From assembly GCF_003385185.1 (NCBI RefSeq), contig NZ_PQHZ01000040.1:1-60045 (forward strand): a DNA stretch of 60,045 nt, read 5' to 3'. Origin of the DNA: Amycolatopsis palatopharyngis. Lineage in GTDB: Bacteria > Actinomycetota > Actinomycetes > Mycobacteriales > Pseudonocardiaceae. The position numbers and the translations under genes were made by a program. The notes under the pieces were generated by a model, which was given only the letters and a program-made list of their open reading frames with translations, made no database searches and was not told the DNA's origin. This document shows positions 32,033 through 41,190 of this stretch, one piece after another. Position 1 is the stretch's first letter. Each line of letters opens with the position of its first letter.

Positions 32033-32467
32033 ATGCGAAGGGTTGAAGGGGACTACGAGCTCGACGACGACCCGGCCAGGGTGGACATCGACGCACTCTG
32101 GGCGTTCCTGTCCACGGAGCCGTACTGGGGCCGCTGGCGCGACCGCGCACATGTGGAGGCGCAGTTGCGTGACGCGTGGCGTGTGGTGGCGGCGTACCGG
32201 GCGAACACCGGCAGGATGGTCGGTTTCGCGCGAGCTTTCTCCGATGGAGTGGCAAGCGCTTATCTGGCCGACGTCTACGTGGAGCGCACCGCACGAGGCC
32301 ACGGTCTAGGGGCCGCCCTCGTGCGCGAGATGATCGACAACGGCCCCGGCGCCGACTTCCGGTGGATGCTGCACACCGACGACGCGCATGGTCTGTACGG
32401 AAAGTTCGGTTTCCGCGAACCTGACCGGACCTATCTGGAGCGTCCGGCCAGGCGTGCGGAGGGATAG
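32033..32467 (+). CDS. GNAT family N-acetyltransferase
   Basis: A 144-residue GNAT protein. Motif A is LADVYVERTARGHGLGAALVREMI near 80, and the C-terminal LYGKFGFREPDRTYLERP is typical of this small subfamily. The substrate is unknown. ATG 32033 was picked over GTG 32027. It diverges from the epimerase gene with only 23 bases between, so both promoters must lie within or across the neighbouring starts. Confidence 0.85.
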   Translation: MRRVEGDYELDDDPARVDIDALWAFLSTEPYWGRWRDRAHVEAQLRDAWRVVAAYRANTGRMVGFARAFSDGVASAYLADVYVERTARGHGLGAALVREMIDNGPGADFRWMLHTDDAHGLYGKFGFREPDRTYLERPARRAEG

Positions 32468-32498
32468 CGGCTCAGTACCTCTGTGCTGTGGCCGGGTG

Positions 32499-33044
32499 TC
32501 AGCCCTTGTTCTCGTAGACCGGGACCAGGGTGGCCCTGCCGAGGGTGTGGCCGAACATGTTGAACCCGAGGAACGCCGGGGTCGCGTCCTCGCTGACGCC
32601 CAACGTCTCCACGTCGAGTGCGTGCACGACGAAGAAGTAGCGGTGTGGCCCGTGCCCGGGGGGCGGTGCGGCGCCGAGGTACTGGGTGACCCCGCCGTCG
32701 CATTTGAGGGTGATGGCGCCCTGCGGGAGGTCGGACCCGCTGACGCTGCCCGCGCCCGCGGGCAGTTCGGTGGTCGAGGCGGGCAGATCGAACACGGCCC
32801 AGTGCCAGAATCCGCTCGCGGTCGGTGCGTCCGGGTCGAAACAGGTCACCGCGAAGCTCCTGGTGCCCTCCGGGAAGCCCGACCAGGTCAGGTGCGGGGA
32901 CACGTCCTCGCCGCCCGCGCCGAAGATGCCGGAGAGCTGGCGGGTGGGCAGCGTGGCGCCGTCGGCGATGTCGTCGCTGCGCAAGGTGAAACTCGGCACC
33001 GAGGGCAGGAAGTCATAGGGGTTGGGCGGCTGGGACGTGGACAT
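32499..33044 (-). CDS. YbhB/YbcL (PEBP, Raf-kinase-inhibitor-like) protein
   Basis: A 181-residue PEBP-fold protein. The anion-binding pocket motifs are SPHLTWSGFPEGTRSFAVTCFDPDAP near 55 and GFWHWAVFDLPA. The C-terminus has GPHRYFFVVHALDVETL. There is no signal peptide, so it is cytoplasmic. ATG 33044 has ggagg 4 bases upstream. Bacterial members have no firmly established role. A gtgacgtcac palindrome lies about 15 bases upstream (33059-33068). Confidence 0.9.
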   Translation of the reverse strand: MSTSQPPNPYDFLPSVPSFTLRSDDIADGATLPTRQLSGIFGAGGEDVSPHLTWSGFPEGTRSFAVTCFDPDAPTASGFWHWAVFDLPASTTELPAGAGSVSGSDLPQGAITLKCDGGVTQYLGAAPPPGHGPHRYFFVVHALDVETLGVSEDATPAFLGFNMFGHTLGRATLVPVYENKG

Positions 33045-33236
33045 GGAGCCTCCTGAACGTGACGTCACCTTCGCCGATCAGGCTAGTGCTGATCACTCGG
33101 CGACACAGGCCGGTGCCTTCTGGGGTGCGGGTAGGGGCAGCCTCAGGGTCGAATCGGGGGTTCACCCGGATGACCTGGCACGGCCGGAGCCTTAGCGTTC
33201 AGGTGGCCGGAAAGTTGAACTGGGAGGACGCAGATC

Positions 33237-34004
33237 ATGGGGCGTACGGGGTTGGCGATCGGCGGGGTCGCGATGATCGGTATCGGGGTCAGCTTCGCGT
33301 TCGGTCTGTGGTCCTACGCCACCGCGGAGGCCACGGACGAGGTCGGCGGGGTGAACCAGGTACTGATCGACAACGACTCCGGCAATGTCGCGATCCGGGT
33401 GGGCGACGTGCGATCGACGACCGTGCACCAGCGCTTCGAGTACCGCTGGGGCGAGCCCGACGGGTCCATCTCGGTCGACGAAGGCAAGCTCGAACTCGGT
33501 GACTGCGGGTCGTGGTGCTCGGTCGACTACGACGTCGTCGTGCCCGAGGGCACTGAGATCAGTGGCACGGTGCAGTCCGGCGACCTCGAACTGACGGGGG
33601 TGGCCTCCGCGGAGGTGGACGCCGCGTCCGGTGACGTGACCGTGCGACAGGTCGCCGGTCCGGTACGGGTGGTCACGAGTTCGGGCGACGTACGGCTCAA
33701 CGACATCGGCGGCCCGGTGGATGCCGAGCTCAGCTCGGGAGATCTCACCGGCGAGGGACTGCGCGGGCCGGTGGACGCGCAAGTCTCCTCCGGGAACATC
33801 AGGTTGGTCATGATGGTGCCGCAGAGTGTGACCGCCGACGCGAGCAGCGGTGACATCCACCTCACCGTGCCGGATCAGCCGTACCGCCTCGAGGGCGACA
33901 GCGACAGCGGCGACCGCACCATCGGCGTCGCGCAGTCCCGCGATTCCCGGCACACGCTGCGGCTGGACGCGGCGAGTGGCGATGTGACCGTACGCACATC
34001 CTGA
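33237..34004 (+). CDS. DUF4097 beta-repeat protein, membrane anchored
   Basis: A 255-residue protein with one N-terminal hydrophobic helix (about 5-27) and a right-handed beta-repeat of the DUF4097 type. Serial units carry SGDV/SGDL/SGNI turns, for example AASGDVTV, TSSGDVRL, LSSGDLTG and VSSGNIRL. Such proteins are often adhesins or envelope-stress-associated proteins of unknown function. gggagga precedes the ATG. It sits upstream of the dnaK operon with its own transcription unit. Confidence 0.85.
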   Translation: MGRTGLAIGGVAMIGIGVSFAFGLWSYATAEATDEVGGVNQVLIDNDSGNVAIRVGDVRSTTVHQRFEYRWGEPDGSISVDEGKLELGDCGSWCSVDYDVVVPEGTEISGTVQSGDLELTGVASAEVDAASGDVTVRQVAGPVRVVTSSGDVRLNDIGGPVDAELSSGDLTGEGLRGPVDAQVSSGNIRLVMMVPQSVTADASSGDIHLTVPDQPYRLEGDSDSGDRTIGVAQSRDSRHTLRLDAASGDVTVRTS

Positions 34005-34049
34005 CCGCGGGAACACAGCTCCGAGGTCGTACGTTGGATCGGCAAGAAG

Positions 34050-34070
34050 GTTGAGTGCTACCGGCTCAAG
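34050..34070 (+). promoter_or_regulatory. HAIR operator 1 of dnaK operon
   Basis: The inverted repeat gttgagt-N7-gctcaag matches the HspR-binding HAIR consensus CTTGAGT-N7-ACTCAAG with two substitutions. It lies just upstream of the -35 box. Confidence 0.85.
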
Positions 34071-34076
34071 TCTGGT

Positions 34077-34105
34077 TTGACCCAAGTAGGATCTCGGGAT
34101 AAGAC
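34077..34105 (+). promoter_or_regulatory. dnaK promoter
   Basis: A -35 element ttgacc (34077-34082) and a -10 element taagac (34100-34105) are spaced by exactly 17 bases. The promoter is bracketed by two HAIR boxes, so HspR occupancy of both would shut it. Confidence 0.75.
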
Positions 34106-34125
34106 TTGAGTAGGGCCCGCTCAAT
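34105..34125 (+). promoter_or_regulatory. HAIR operator 2 of dnaK operon
   Basis: cttgagt-N7-gctcaat, a near-consensus HAIR element, overlaps the last base of the -10 box and covers the expected transcription start. Repression by HspR bound here is the textbook arrangement in Streptomyces and mycobacteria. Confidence 0.87.
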
Positions 34126-34172
34126 GCGGATGTATGCCCGCAGCTCAGAGACAGACAACAGGAGGAACACCC

Positions 34173-36059
34173 ATGGCGCGAGCGGTCGGCATCGACCTCG
34201 GTACGACCAACTCGGTCGTCGCCGTCCTGGAGGGCGGCGAGCCGACGGTCATCGCCAACTCGGAAGGTTCCCGGACGACCCCGTCCGTCGTCGCCTTCGC
34301 CAAGAACGGCGAAGTGCTGACCGGGCAGTCGGCGAAGAACCAGGCGGTCACCAACGTGGACCGCACCATCAGGTCGGTCAAGCGGCATATCGGCACCGAC
34401 TGGAACAACGAGATCGACGACAAGACGTACACGCCGCAGGAGATCAGCGCGCGAGTGCTGATGAAGCTCAAGCGTGACGCCGAGTCCTACCTCGGCGAGG
34501 ACGTCACCGACGCGGTGATCACCGTCCCCGCGTACTTCGAGGACGCGCAGCGGCAGGCCACCAAGGAGGCGGGCCAGATCGCCGGCCTGAACGTCCTGCG
34601 CATCGTCAACGAGCCCACCGCGGCCGCGCTGGCGTATGGCCTGGACAAGGGCGAGAAGGAACAGACCATCCTGGTCTTCGACCTCGGTGGCGGCACCTTC
34701 GACGTCTCGCTGCTGGAAATCGGCGAGGGCGTCGTCGAGGTGCGTGCGACCAGCGGTGACAACCACCTCGGTGGTGACGACTGGGACGAGCGGATCGTCA
34801 CCTGGCTGGTGGACAAGTTCAAGGCGTCCCAGGGCATCGACCTGACCAAGGACAAGATGGCCCTGCAGCGTATCCGCGAGGCCGCGGAGAAGGCGAAGAT
34901 CGAGCTGTCCAGCTCGAACAGCGCCAACATCAACCTGCCGTACATCACGGTGGACGCGGACAAGAACCCGCTGTTCCTGGACGAGACCCTGTCCCGTGCG
35001 GAGTTCCAGCGGATCACCTCCGACCTGCTGGACCGCACGAAGGCCCCGTTCAACAACGTGGTCCGGGACGCTGGCATCTCGGTCGGCGAGATCGACCACG
35101 TGGTGCTCGTCGGTGGTTCCACCCGGATGCCGGCCGTGGCCGACCTGGTCAAGGAACTGACCGGCGGTCGCGACGCGAACAAGGGCGTGAACCCGGATGA
35201 GGTCGTCGCGGTCGGCGCCGCGCTGCAGGCCGGTGTGCTCAAGGGCGAGGTCAAGGACGTCCTGCTGCTCGACGTGACCCCGCTGTCGCTGGGCATCGAG
35301 ACCAAGGGCGGCGTCTTCACCAAGCTCATCGAGCGCAACACCACGATCCCGACAAAGCGCTCGGAGATCTTCTCCACCGCGGACGACAACCAGCCCTCGG
35401 TGCAGATCCAGGTCTTCCAGGGTGAGCGCGAGATCGCGGCGCACAACAAGAAGCTCGGCATGTTCGAGCTGACCGGGCTGCCCCCCGCGCCGCGCGGTGT
35501 CCCGCAGATCGAGGTCACCTTCGACATCGACGCGAACGGCATCGTGCACGTGCTGGCCAAGGACCTCGGCACGAACAAGGAACAGTCGATGACCATCACC
35601 GGTGGCTCCGCGCTGCCGAAGGAGGACATCGACCGGATGGTCAAGGACGCCGAGGCGCACGCCGAGGAGGACAAGACCCGCCGCGAGGAGGCCGAGACCC
35701 GCAACCAGGCGGAGACGCTCGTCTACCAGACCGAGAAGTTCGTCAAGGACAACGACGAGAAGCTGCCCGAGGAACTCAAGGGCAAGGTCAAGACGGCGAT
35801 CGACGAGGCAAACGAGGCGCTCAAGGGCACCGACACCGGCGCCATCCGGGACTCCATCGAGAAGCTGAACACGGCTTCCCAGGAGCTTGCCACCTCGCTG
35901 TACGCGGAGACCGGCGCCGAGGGTGCCGAAGGCGCCGCGGGTGCCGCGGGTGCTGCCGGTGGCGAGTCCGGCGGGTCGGCGAAGGCGGATGACGACGTGG
36001 TCGACGCCGAGATCGTGGACGACGCAGCCGACGAGAAGTCTGAGGGCGACAAGAAGTGA
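34173..36059 (+). CDS. dnaK: Chaperone DnaK (Hsp70)
   Basis: A 628-residue Hsp70. The ATPase domain starts ARAVGIDLGTTNSVVAV, and has ILVFDLGGGTFDVSLL near 180 and VLVGGSTRMPAV near 312. The substrate-binding domain begins near DVTPLSLGIETKGG. The C-terminal tail is Gly/Ala/Glu-rich and ends in DDVVDAEIVDD followed by an acidic-lysine stretch. It refolds proteins with DnaJ and GrpE and, in this group, acts as HspR co-repressor. aggagg lies 7 bases before the ATG. The stop overlaps the grpE GTG. Confidence 0.98.
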   Translation: MARAVGIDLGTTNSVVAVLEGGEPTVIANSEGSRTTPSVVAFAKNGEVLTGQSAKNQAVTNVDRTIRSVKRHIGTDWNNEIDDKTYTPQEISARVLMKLKRDAESYLGEDVTDAVITVPAYFEDAQRQATKEAGQIAGLNVLRIVNEPTAAALAYGLDKGEKEQTILVFDLGGGTFDVSLLEIGEGVVEVRATSGDNHLGGDDWDERIVTWLVDKFKASQGIDLTKDKMALQRIREAAEKAKIELSSSNSANINLPYITVDADKNPLFLDETLSRAEFQRITSDLLDRTKAPFNNVVRDAGISVGEIDHVVLVGGSTRMPAVADLVKELTGGRDANKGVNPDEVVAVGAALQAGVLKGEVKDVLLLDVTPLSLGIETKGGVFTKLIERNTTIPTKRSEIFSTADDNQPSVQIQVFQGEREIAAHNKKLGMFELTGLPPAPRGVPQIEVTFDIDANGIVHVLAKDLGTNKEQSMTITGGSALPKEDIDRMVKDAEAHAEEDKTRREEAETRNQAETLVYQTEKFVKDNDEKLPEELKGKVKTAIDEANEALKGTDTGAIRDSIEKLNTASQELATSLYAETGAEGAEGAAGAAGAAGGESGGSAKADDDVVDAEIVDDAADEKSEGDKK

Positions 36060-36817
36060 CTCCTAGGCACGAGGACACCGAGCAGCAGGACTTCCAGGAG
36101 CCGGTGGTCGTGCGGGATCGGCGCAAGATCGACCCGGAGACCGGCGAACTGCGCAGGCAGCCGGTCGTGGAGGAAGCCCAGGAGGTGCCCGCGGCGATGG
36201 GCACCGGCGGGCCCTCCGCGGGTCCCGGCGCCGGCGAGTCCACCGTGGACGAATCGGTGGCTCCGGCCTCCGACGTCGAGCAGCAGCTGGCCGAGCGCAC
36301 CGCCGACCTGCAGCGGATCCAGGCGGAGTACGCCAACTACCGCAAGCGGGTGGAGCGGGACCGTGAGTCCGTGCTCACCGGGGCGAAGGCGTCACTGGTC
36401 GGCGACCTGCTCCCGTTGCTGGACGACCTGGAGCGTGCCGAGTCGCATGGCGACCTCACGGGCGCGTTCAAGGCGGTCGGCGACAAGCTGATCAGCAGCT
36501 TGGAGCGAGCCGGTCTCGAGTCGTTCGGTGCCGAGGGCGAGCCCTTCGACCCGAGCGTGCACGAGGCGGTGCAGCACAGCACCTCGCCCGATGTGGCCGG
36601 GCCGACGGTGACCACGGTGCTCCGGCGCGGCTACAAGTTCGGCGATCGGGTGTTGCGTGCCGCTCTGGTCGGGGTCACCGACCACGAGTCGGACGCCGCA
36701 CAGTCGCCGATCGATCCCCCTGTGGAGGGCGAGTTGCCCCTCGAAGGTGGAGTAGACGGCACGGCGGGCGCAGCGGGCACAGCCGAGCAGTCGTCGAATG
36801 AGAACCCGCAGCAGTAG
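36056..36817 (+). CDS. grpE: Nucleotide exchange factor GrpE
   Basis: A 253-residue GrpE. There is a disordered acidic N-terminus (to ~75), then a coiled coil (AERTADLQRIQAEYANYRKRVERDRE), the core LVGDLLPLLDDLERAESHGDL, and the beta-domain motif FDPSVHEAV with VLRRGYKFGDRVLRAALVGV. A Gly/Ala/Glu tail follows. It releases ADP from DnaK. It starts at GTG overlapping the dnaK stop by 4 bases. It is somewhat long for the family because of its two disordered ends. Confidence 0.97.
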   Translation: MTPRHEDTEQQDFQEPVVVRDRRKIDPETGELRRQPVVEEAQEVPAAMGTGGPSAGPGAGESTVDESVAPASDVEQQLAERTADLQRIQAEYANYRKRVERDRESVLTGAKASLVGDLLPLLDDLERAESHGDLTGAFKAVGDKLISSLERAGLESFGAEGEPFDPSVHEAVQHSTSPDVAGPTVTTVLRRGYKFGDRVLRAALVGVTDHESDAAQSPIDPPVEGELPLEGGVDGTAGAAGTAEQSSNENPQQ

Positions 36818-36838
36818 GCAGGAAGGAGGGGACGCCCG

Positions 36839-38032
36839 ATGAGCGCGAGGGAATGGATCGGTAAGGACTTCTACCGTGAGTTGGGCGTCTCCTCCGACGC
36901 CACGGCGGACGAGATCAAGAAGGCGTACCGCAAGCTGGCCAGGGAAAACCATCCCGACGCCAATCCGGGCAACACCGAGGCAGAGACGAAGTTCAAGGCG
37001 GTCTCGGAGGCCTACGGTGTGCTGTCCGAACCGGCGAAGCGCAAGGAGTACGACGAGGCGCGGCAGATGTTCGGCTCCGGCAACCCCGGTGGCTTCGGTT
37101 TCCCCGGAGCAGGCGGGCCAGGCGGACCGGGCGGTGGCAGCTTCGACTTCGGCGACATCTTCGGTGCGGGCCAGACCGCGGGCCAGGCAGGTGGCCTCGG
37201 CGGGCTGGGAGACATGCTCGGCAACCTTTTCGGGCGCCGTGGCGCGCCGGGCGCGACCGCGGGTCGTGGACAGCGTGGGTCCGACGTCGAGACCGACGTT
37301 CGTATCGACTTCACCGAGGCGGTGCGCGGTGCCACGCTGCCACTGCGACTGTCCAGTCCGGCCGGATGCACCACGTGTGGCGGGAACGGCGCGCGGCCCG
37401 GTACTTCGCCGCGTATGTGTTCGACATGCGGCGGGTCGGGCCTGGTCAACCGCAGCCAGGGAGCGTTCGCGTTCTCCGAGCCGTGCCGTGACTGCCGGGG
37501 CCGGGGCCTGATCATCGACAGCCCGTGCCCGGAGTGCGGTGGCGACGGCATCAGCACCAGGACTCGTACCCTCACGGTCCGTATCCCGGCAGGTGTCGAC
37601 GACAACCAGCGGATCCGTATCGCCGGCCAGGGTGAGCCCGGCCGGGGTGGCGCTCCTGCCGGCGACCTTTTCGTCCGGGTGCACGTGGCGCCGCATCCGG
37701 TGTTCGGCCGCTCGGGCAACGACCTGACGATCACCGTCCCGGTGAGCTACCCCGAACTGGCACTCGGTGGCACGATCACAGTGCCGACACTGGACAGCAA
37801 GGTCACGCTCAAGATCCCGGCGGGCACGGCGAGCGGCCGCGTACTCCGGGCGCGTGGCAAGGGGATCGTCAAACGGGACGGAACCACGGGCGACCTGTTG
37901 GTGACGCTGCAGGTGGCGATCCCGGCGAAGGTCGAGGACAACGCCCGCGAAGCACTTGAGCGATATGCCGAAGCGGCCGCACAGCACGACCCGCGGCCGG
38001 AGATCACCGAAATGCTCCGCGACAGGAGTTGA
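36839..38032 (+). CDS. dnaJ: Chaperone DnaJ (DnaJ1)
   Basis: A 397-residue class I J-protein. The J-domain carries HPD at residues 38-40. A long Gly/Phe-rich region (about 78-130) follows, then four CxxCxGxG zinc-finger repeats between about 180 and 240 (CTTCGGNG, CSTCGGSG, CRDCRGRG, CPECGGDG), then the two beta-barrel peptide-binding domains. It stimulates DnaK ATPase. ggaggg lies upstream of the ATG. It is the operon-encoded DnaJ; actinomycetes usually have a second copy elsewhere. Confidence 0.97.
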   Translation: MSAREWIGKDFYRELGVSSDATADEIKKAYRKLARENHPDANPGNTEAETKFKAVSEAYGVLSEPAKRKEYDEARQMFGSGNPGGFGFPGAGGPGGPGGGSFDFGDIFGAGQTAGQAGGLGGLGDMLGNLFGRRGAPGATAGRGQRGSDVETDVRIDFTEAVRGATLPLRLSSPAGCTTCGGNGARPGTSPRMCSTCGGSGLVNRSQGAFAFSEPCRDCRGRGLIIDSPCPECGGDGISTRTRTLTVRIPAGVDDNQRIRIAGQGEPGRGGAPAGDLFVRVHVAPHPVFGRSGNDLTITVPVSYPELALGGTITVPTLDSKVTLKIPAGTASGRVLRARGKGIVKRDGTTGDLLVTLQVAIPAKVEDNAREALERYAEAAAQHDPRPEITEMLRDRS

Positions 38033-38037
38033 TGTCG

Positions 38038-38481
38038 ATGTTCGGATCGGGACCGCAGGGTGGTTTTCCGCACGGCGCTGACGAGGACACACCGGTCTTC
38101 GTGATCTCGGTGGCCGCGCAGTTGTCCGGGTTGCACGCGCAGACTCTCCGCTCGTACGACCGGCTCGGTCTCGTTTCGCCGGGCCGGACGTCCGGCGGAG
38201 GGCGCCGTTACTCGATGCGGGATATCGCGATGCTGCGCGAGGTGCAACGACTGTCTCAAGAGGACGGTGTCAACCTCGCCGGGATCAAGCGGATCATCGA
38301 ACTGGAGAACCGGGTCGATGCCCTGCGGTCCAGGATGGCCGAATTGACAGAAGAGTTGTCGGCGGCATACGCCGCGGCCGAACAGGCGGCCGCGGCGGTG
38401 CACGCCTCCTATCGCAAGGACCTGGTACCAGTACGCCAGCGCTCCGCGCTTGTCGTTTGGAAGCCGCGCGACCGCCGCTGA
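38038..38481 (+). CDS. hspR: Heat-shock repressor HspR
   Basis: A 147-residue MerR-like repressor. Its helix-turn-helix is VFVISVAAQLSGLHAQTLRSYDRLGL with RRYSMRDIAMLREVQRLSQ. A coiled dimer helix follows, and the C-terminus ends SALVVWKPRDRR, as in HspR. It binds HAIR sequences with DnaK as co-repressor; targets here are the dnaK operon (34050, 34105) and clpB (46653). ATG 38038 is preferred because aggag lies 9 bases upstream; ATG 38032 overlaps the dnaJ stop. Confidence 0.95.
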   Translation: MFGSGPQGGFPHGADEDTPVFVISVAAQLSGLHAQTLRSYDRLGLVSPGRTSGGGRRYSMRDIAMLREVQRLSQEDGVNLAGIKRIIELENRVDALRSRMAELTEELSAAYAAAEQAAAAVHASYRKDLVPVRQRSALVVWKPRDRR

Positions 38482-38507
38482 CACTTACCGCCGAGGCGCC
38501 AGCGAGC

Positions 38508-40214
38508 TCACCCGACGGACTCGGTGCCTGCCGATTCCTTTTCCCTCGCGCGCCGCTTCGACGCCCGTCGAGGTGGCAGGAGTTCTTCCTCGGTCACGTC
38601 GTGGCGCAGTGCCCGCACCAGGCAGTACATCATCATGAACGCGATGAGGAAGAACGGTAGCCCGAGCACTGTGATGACTTGTTCCAGTGCCTGCAACGCT
38701 TCCTGGCCGGTAGCCGCGATCAGGGTCGCCGCGACGACACCCTCGAGCAGCGCCCAGAACACGCGCTGGCGCACCGGAGGGTTGACGGCGTTACCGGAGG
38801 TCAACATGTCCACCACCAGCGACGCCGAGTCCGACGAGGTAGTAAAGAAGATCACCACGATGAGCACTGCCATCGCCATGAGGAACTCGGACGCGGGGAA
38901 GTTTGCCAGGAAGGCGAACAGCGCCGCCGCCGTGTCACCTTCCTGAACGACCGGCCCGACGAGCGAGCCCGGGTCGTCCCACTCGATGTTGATCGCGGAC
39001 AGGCCGAACACGCTGAACCAGATGATGCTGAAGGCGGTCGGCGCACCGAGCACACCGATCACGAACTGCCGGATCGTGCGGCCCTTCGAGATGCGGGCAA
39101 CGAAGATTCCGACGAACGGTGCCCAGGTGATCGTCCACGCCCAGTAGAAGACGGTCCATCCGCCCTGCCAGCCCCATTCGTCAGCGGGCAGGGTGTCGTT
39201 CCAGAACGACAGCGGGACGAGGTGGCTGAGGTAGATCCCCGTCGTCTCGATCACGCCGCGGAGCAGATAGATCGTGGAACCGGCGAACAGGATGAACAGG
39301 AGCAGGCCGACCGCCATCCAGATGTTGATGTTGGACAGCCACTTGATGCCCTTGTCCAGGCCGAGAACGACCGAGATGGTCGCGATCACGGTGACGATCG
39401 CGATGATCGAGATCTGCGCGGCAGCACCGATCTCGATACCGAAGAGCCCGTTCAGACCACTGTTGATCTGCAAGGTGCCGAGCCCGATCGAGACCGCGAC
39501 ACCGAAGATCGTGCCGATGACGGCCGCGATGTCGATCGCCTTGCCGATCGGCCCGTTGATCCGGTCACCGAGCAATGGGTGGAAGATCGAGCTCACCCGG
39601 AAGGGCAGTCCCCTGCGGTAGGCGAAGTAGGCGAACGCCAGCGCGGGCAGCGTGAAGATCGCCCAGGTGTGCAACCCGAAGTGATAGAGGGTGAAGCCCA
39701 GCGCCTCGCTGGCCGCCTGCTCGCTCAGCGGCGCCCCGGACCCCGGGGGAACGGTGATGCCGGTGAGCCTTTCGGCGAACTCGGGTTGCGTCATCGTCCC
39801 GTCGCTGAGTGCCCCGACCTCGCTGTTCACGCCGCTGAGTGGTGGGTTCGCGAAGTGGTTGATGGGTTCGGCGACACCCCAGAACATCAGAATCGTGCCG
39901 ATTCCCGCAGCGAACAGCATGCCGAACCAGGTCACGTTGCTGTATTCGGGCTTGGCTTCCTTGCCGCCGAGCCGCACATTGCCGTACCGGCTCGCGGCGA
40001 TCCAGAGCAGGAAGATGAGGAACGACGTCACGCCGAGGATGTAGAACCAGCCGAGGTTCGACTTGATCGCGTCCGATGCGGACCCGAAGGCCGAGTCCAC
40101 ATCGTCGGTGAACAGGATCGACACCGCGACGAAGATGAATGTGAGCCCGGCGGAGGTGAAGAAAATGGCCGGATTGGTCTTCAACCCCAATGCCCGTTGC
40201 AGCTTCTCCAGCAT
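38508..40214 (-). CDS. BCCT family transporter
   Basis: A 568-residue carrier with twelve predicted helices. Family hallmarks are GMLFAAGIGTILMFWGVAEP near 98, the Trp-rich substrate segment GGWTVFYWAWTITWAPFVGIF near 370 followed by ISKGRTIRQF, and SSDSASLVVDML near 465. The C-terminal tail is Arg/Lys/Glu-rich, as in osmotically controlled members. It imports betaine, choline, carnitine or ectoine, probably with sodium or proton. ATG 40214 has gggagaa upstream. It follows the dienelactone hydrolase gene on the same strand at 137 bases. Confidence 0.92.
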   Translation of the reverse strand: MLEKLQRALGLKTNPAIFFTSAGLTFIFVAVSILFTDDVDSAFGSASDAIKSNLGWFYILGVTSFLIFLLWIAASRYGNVRLGGKEAKPEYSNVTWFGMLFAAGIGTILMFWGVAEPINHFANPPLSGVNSEVGALSDGTMTQPEFAERLTGITVPPGSGAPLSEQAASEALGFTLYHFGLHTWAIFTLPALAFAYFAYRRGLPFRVSSIFHPLLGDRINGPIGKAIDIAAVIGTIFGVAVSIGLGTLQINSGLNGLFGIEIGAAAQISIIAIVTVIATISVVLGLDKGIKWLSNINIWMAVGLLLFILFAGSTIYLLRGVIETTGIYLSHLVPLSFWNDTLPADEWGWQGGWTVFYWAWTITWAPFVGIFVARISKGRTIRQFVIGVLGAPTAFSIIWFSVFGLSAINIEWDDPGSLVGPVVQEGDTAAALFAFLANFPASEFLMAMAVLIVVIFFTTSSDSASLVVDMLTSGNAVNPPVRQRVFWALLEGVVAATLIAATGQEALQALEQVITVLGLPFFLIAFMMMYCLVRALRHDVTEEELLPPRRASKRRAREKESAGTESVG

Positions 40215-40351
40215 CCCCAGTTCTCCCTCCGTGTGGCTCCGGGAAGTTAACTGTGGGGCGTACGCGCTGTCAACGACTGACCGCGTTTTGCTACCAGTGG
40301 GTTGATGTTGGCCTTCTTGTGGCAAAGATGCGGCGCGAGCTGCGTGAGCCG

Positions 40352-41050
40352 CTATGCCAGGTGCTTGCCGAAGAAGTCGTGAACGCGCCGCCAGGCGTCC
40401 TCACTGGACTCGTGGTGGTAGCCGAAGCCGGCGATCTTGGCGAGCCGGTTGAGTGGGCCGAGTGGCAGCCGGTTGGCGAAGCTGTGGCCTGCCGCCGGGT
40501 ACTCCTTCACGTCGTGTGGAATCCCCCGTTCCGTCAGCGCTGCTTCCAGTTTCACGGCGGCGCCGCGCAGCGTGACGTCCTTCTTACCGAAACTCGCGAC
40601 GATCGGGCAAGCGCCGTCGAGAACGGACATATCCTTCGGCAGCATTCCGTAGTAGGGCGCCGAGGCGTCGAATTCGCCGGCAGCTGCCACGAGTGCGAAG
40701 CCGCCGCCCATGCAGAAGCCGACAACGCCGACCTTGCCGGTGCAGTCCGCCCGCGCGGCGAGGACCTGTCGCGCCGCTTCGAGATCGTCGTAGGCCCGGC
40801 CGCGGCCGGCCAGCATGTCGCTGAACACCGATTTTATGCAGCGCAGTCGTCCGCCCCTGGAGTACAGGTCGGGAACGATCGCGAGATAGCCGGCTCTGGC
40901 GAATCGGTCGGCGATGCCGCGGGCGTCCTGGCCGATGCCGAGCGCGTCGTGCACGAGGACCACACCAGGAATGGGTGCCTGCCCCGTCGCGTCCGGTACG
41001 GCGAGATGGCCGTCTATCGCCCCGTCCGCGACGGGAATCCGGATCTGCAT
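40352..41050 (-). CDS. Dienelactone hydrolase family protein
   Basis: A 232-residue alpha/beta hydrolase with the Cys-Asp-His triad of dienelactone hydrolases: Cys in GVVGFCMGGG near residue 122, Asp in ASFGKKDVTLRG near 172 and His in YPAAGHSFAN near 202. The first strand region is GVVLVHDALGIG. It is cytoplasmic by lack of signal. Family members open lactones or hydrolyse small esters; no catechol pathway genes are near, so the physiological substrate is open. Confidence 0.9.
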   Translation of the reverse strand: MQIRIPVADGAIDGHLAVPDATGQAPIPGVVLVHDALGIGQDARGIADRFARAGYLAIVPDLYSRGGRLRCIKSVFSDMLAGRGRAYDDLEAARQVLAARADCTGKVGVVGFCMGGGFALVAAAGEFDASAPYYGMLPKDMSVLDGACPIVASFGKKDVTLRGAAVKLEAALTERGIPHDVKEYPAAGHSFANRLPLGPLNRLAKIAGFGYHHESSEDAWRRVHDFFGKHLA

Positions 41051-41190
41051 GCGGCGGAGACTACCGGGCGGTAAGTTCTTCGGCCAGCTTCAACGGGGTG
41101 GCCACCGCGAACTCGTGGAGCTAGCGCTTGCCGGTTCCATCTCAGGCTGGGTTCTTGTTGCGGTGCTTCGCGTGGCTTTACGTAGCCATC

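Noticed and set aside
33192..35660. Long antisense open frame across dnaK and the DUF4097 gene
   Set aside because: It mirrors the codon bias of two real genes and lacks any protein-like features or ribosome binding site.
38679..40250. Plus-strand 523-codon frame opposite the BCCT transporter
   Set aside because: It is a hydrophilic Asp/Arg/Glu-rich shadow of a membrane protein with clear helices on the other strand.
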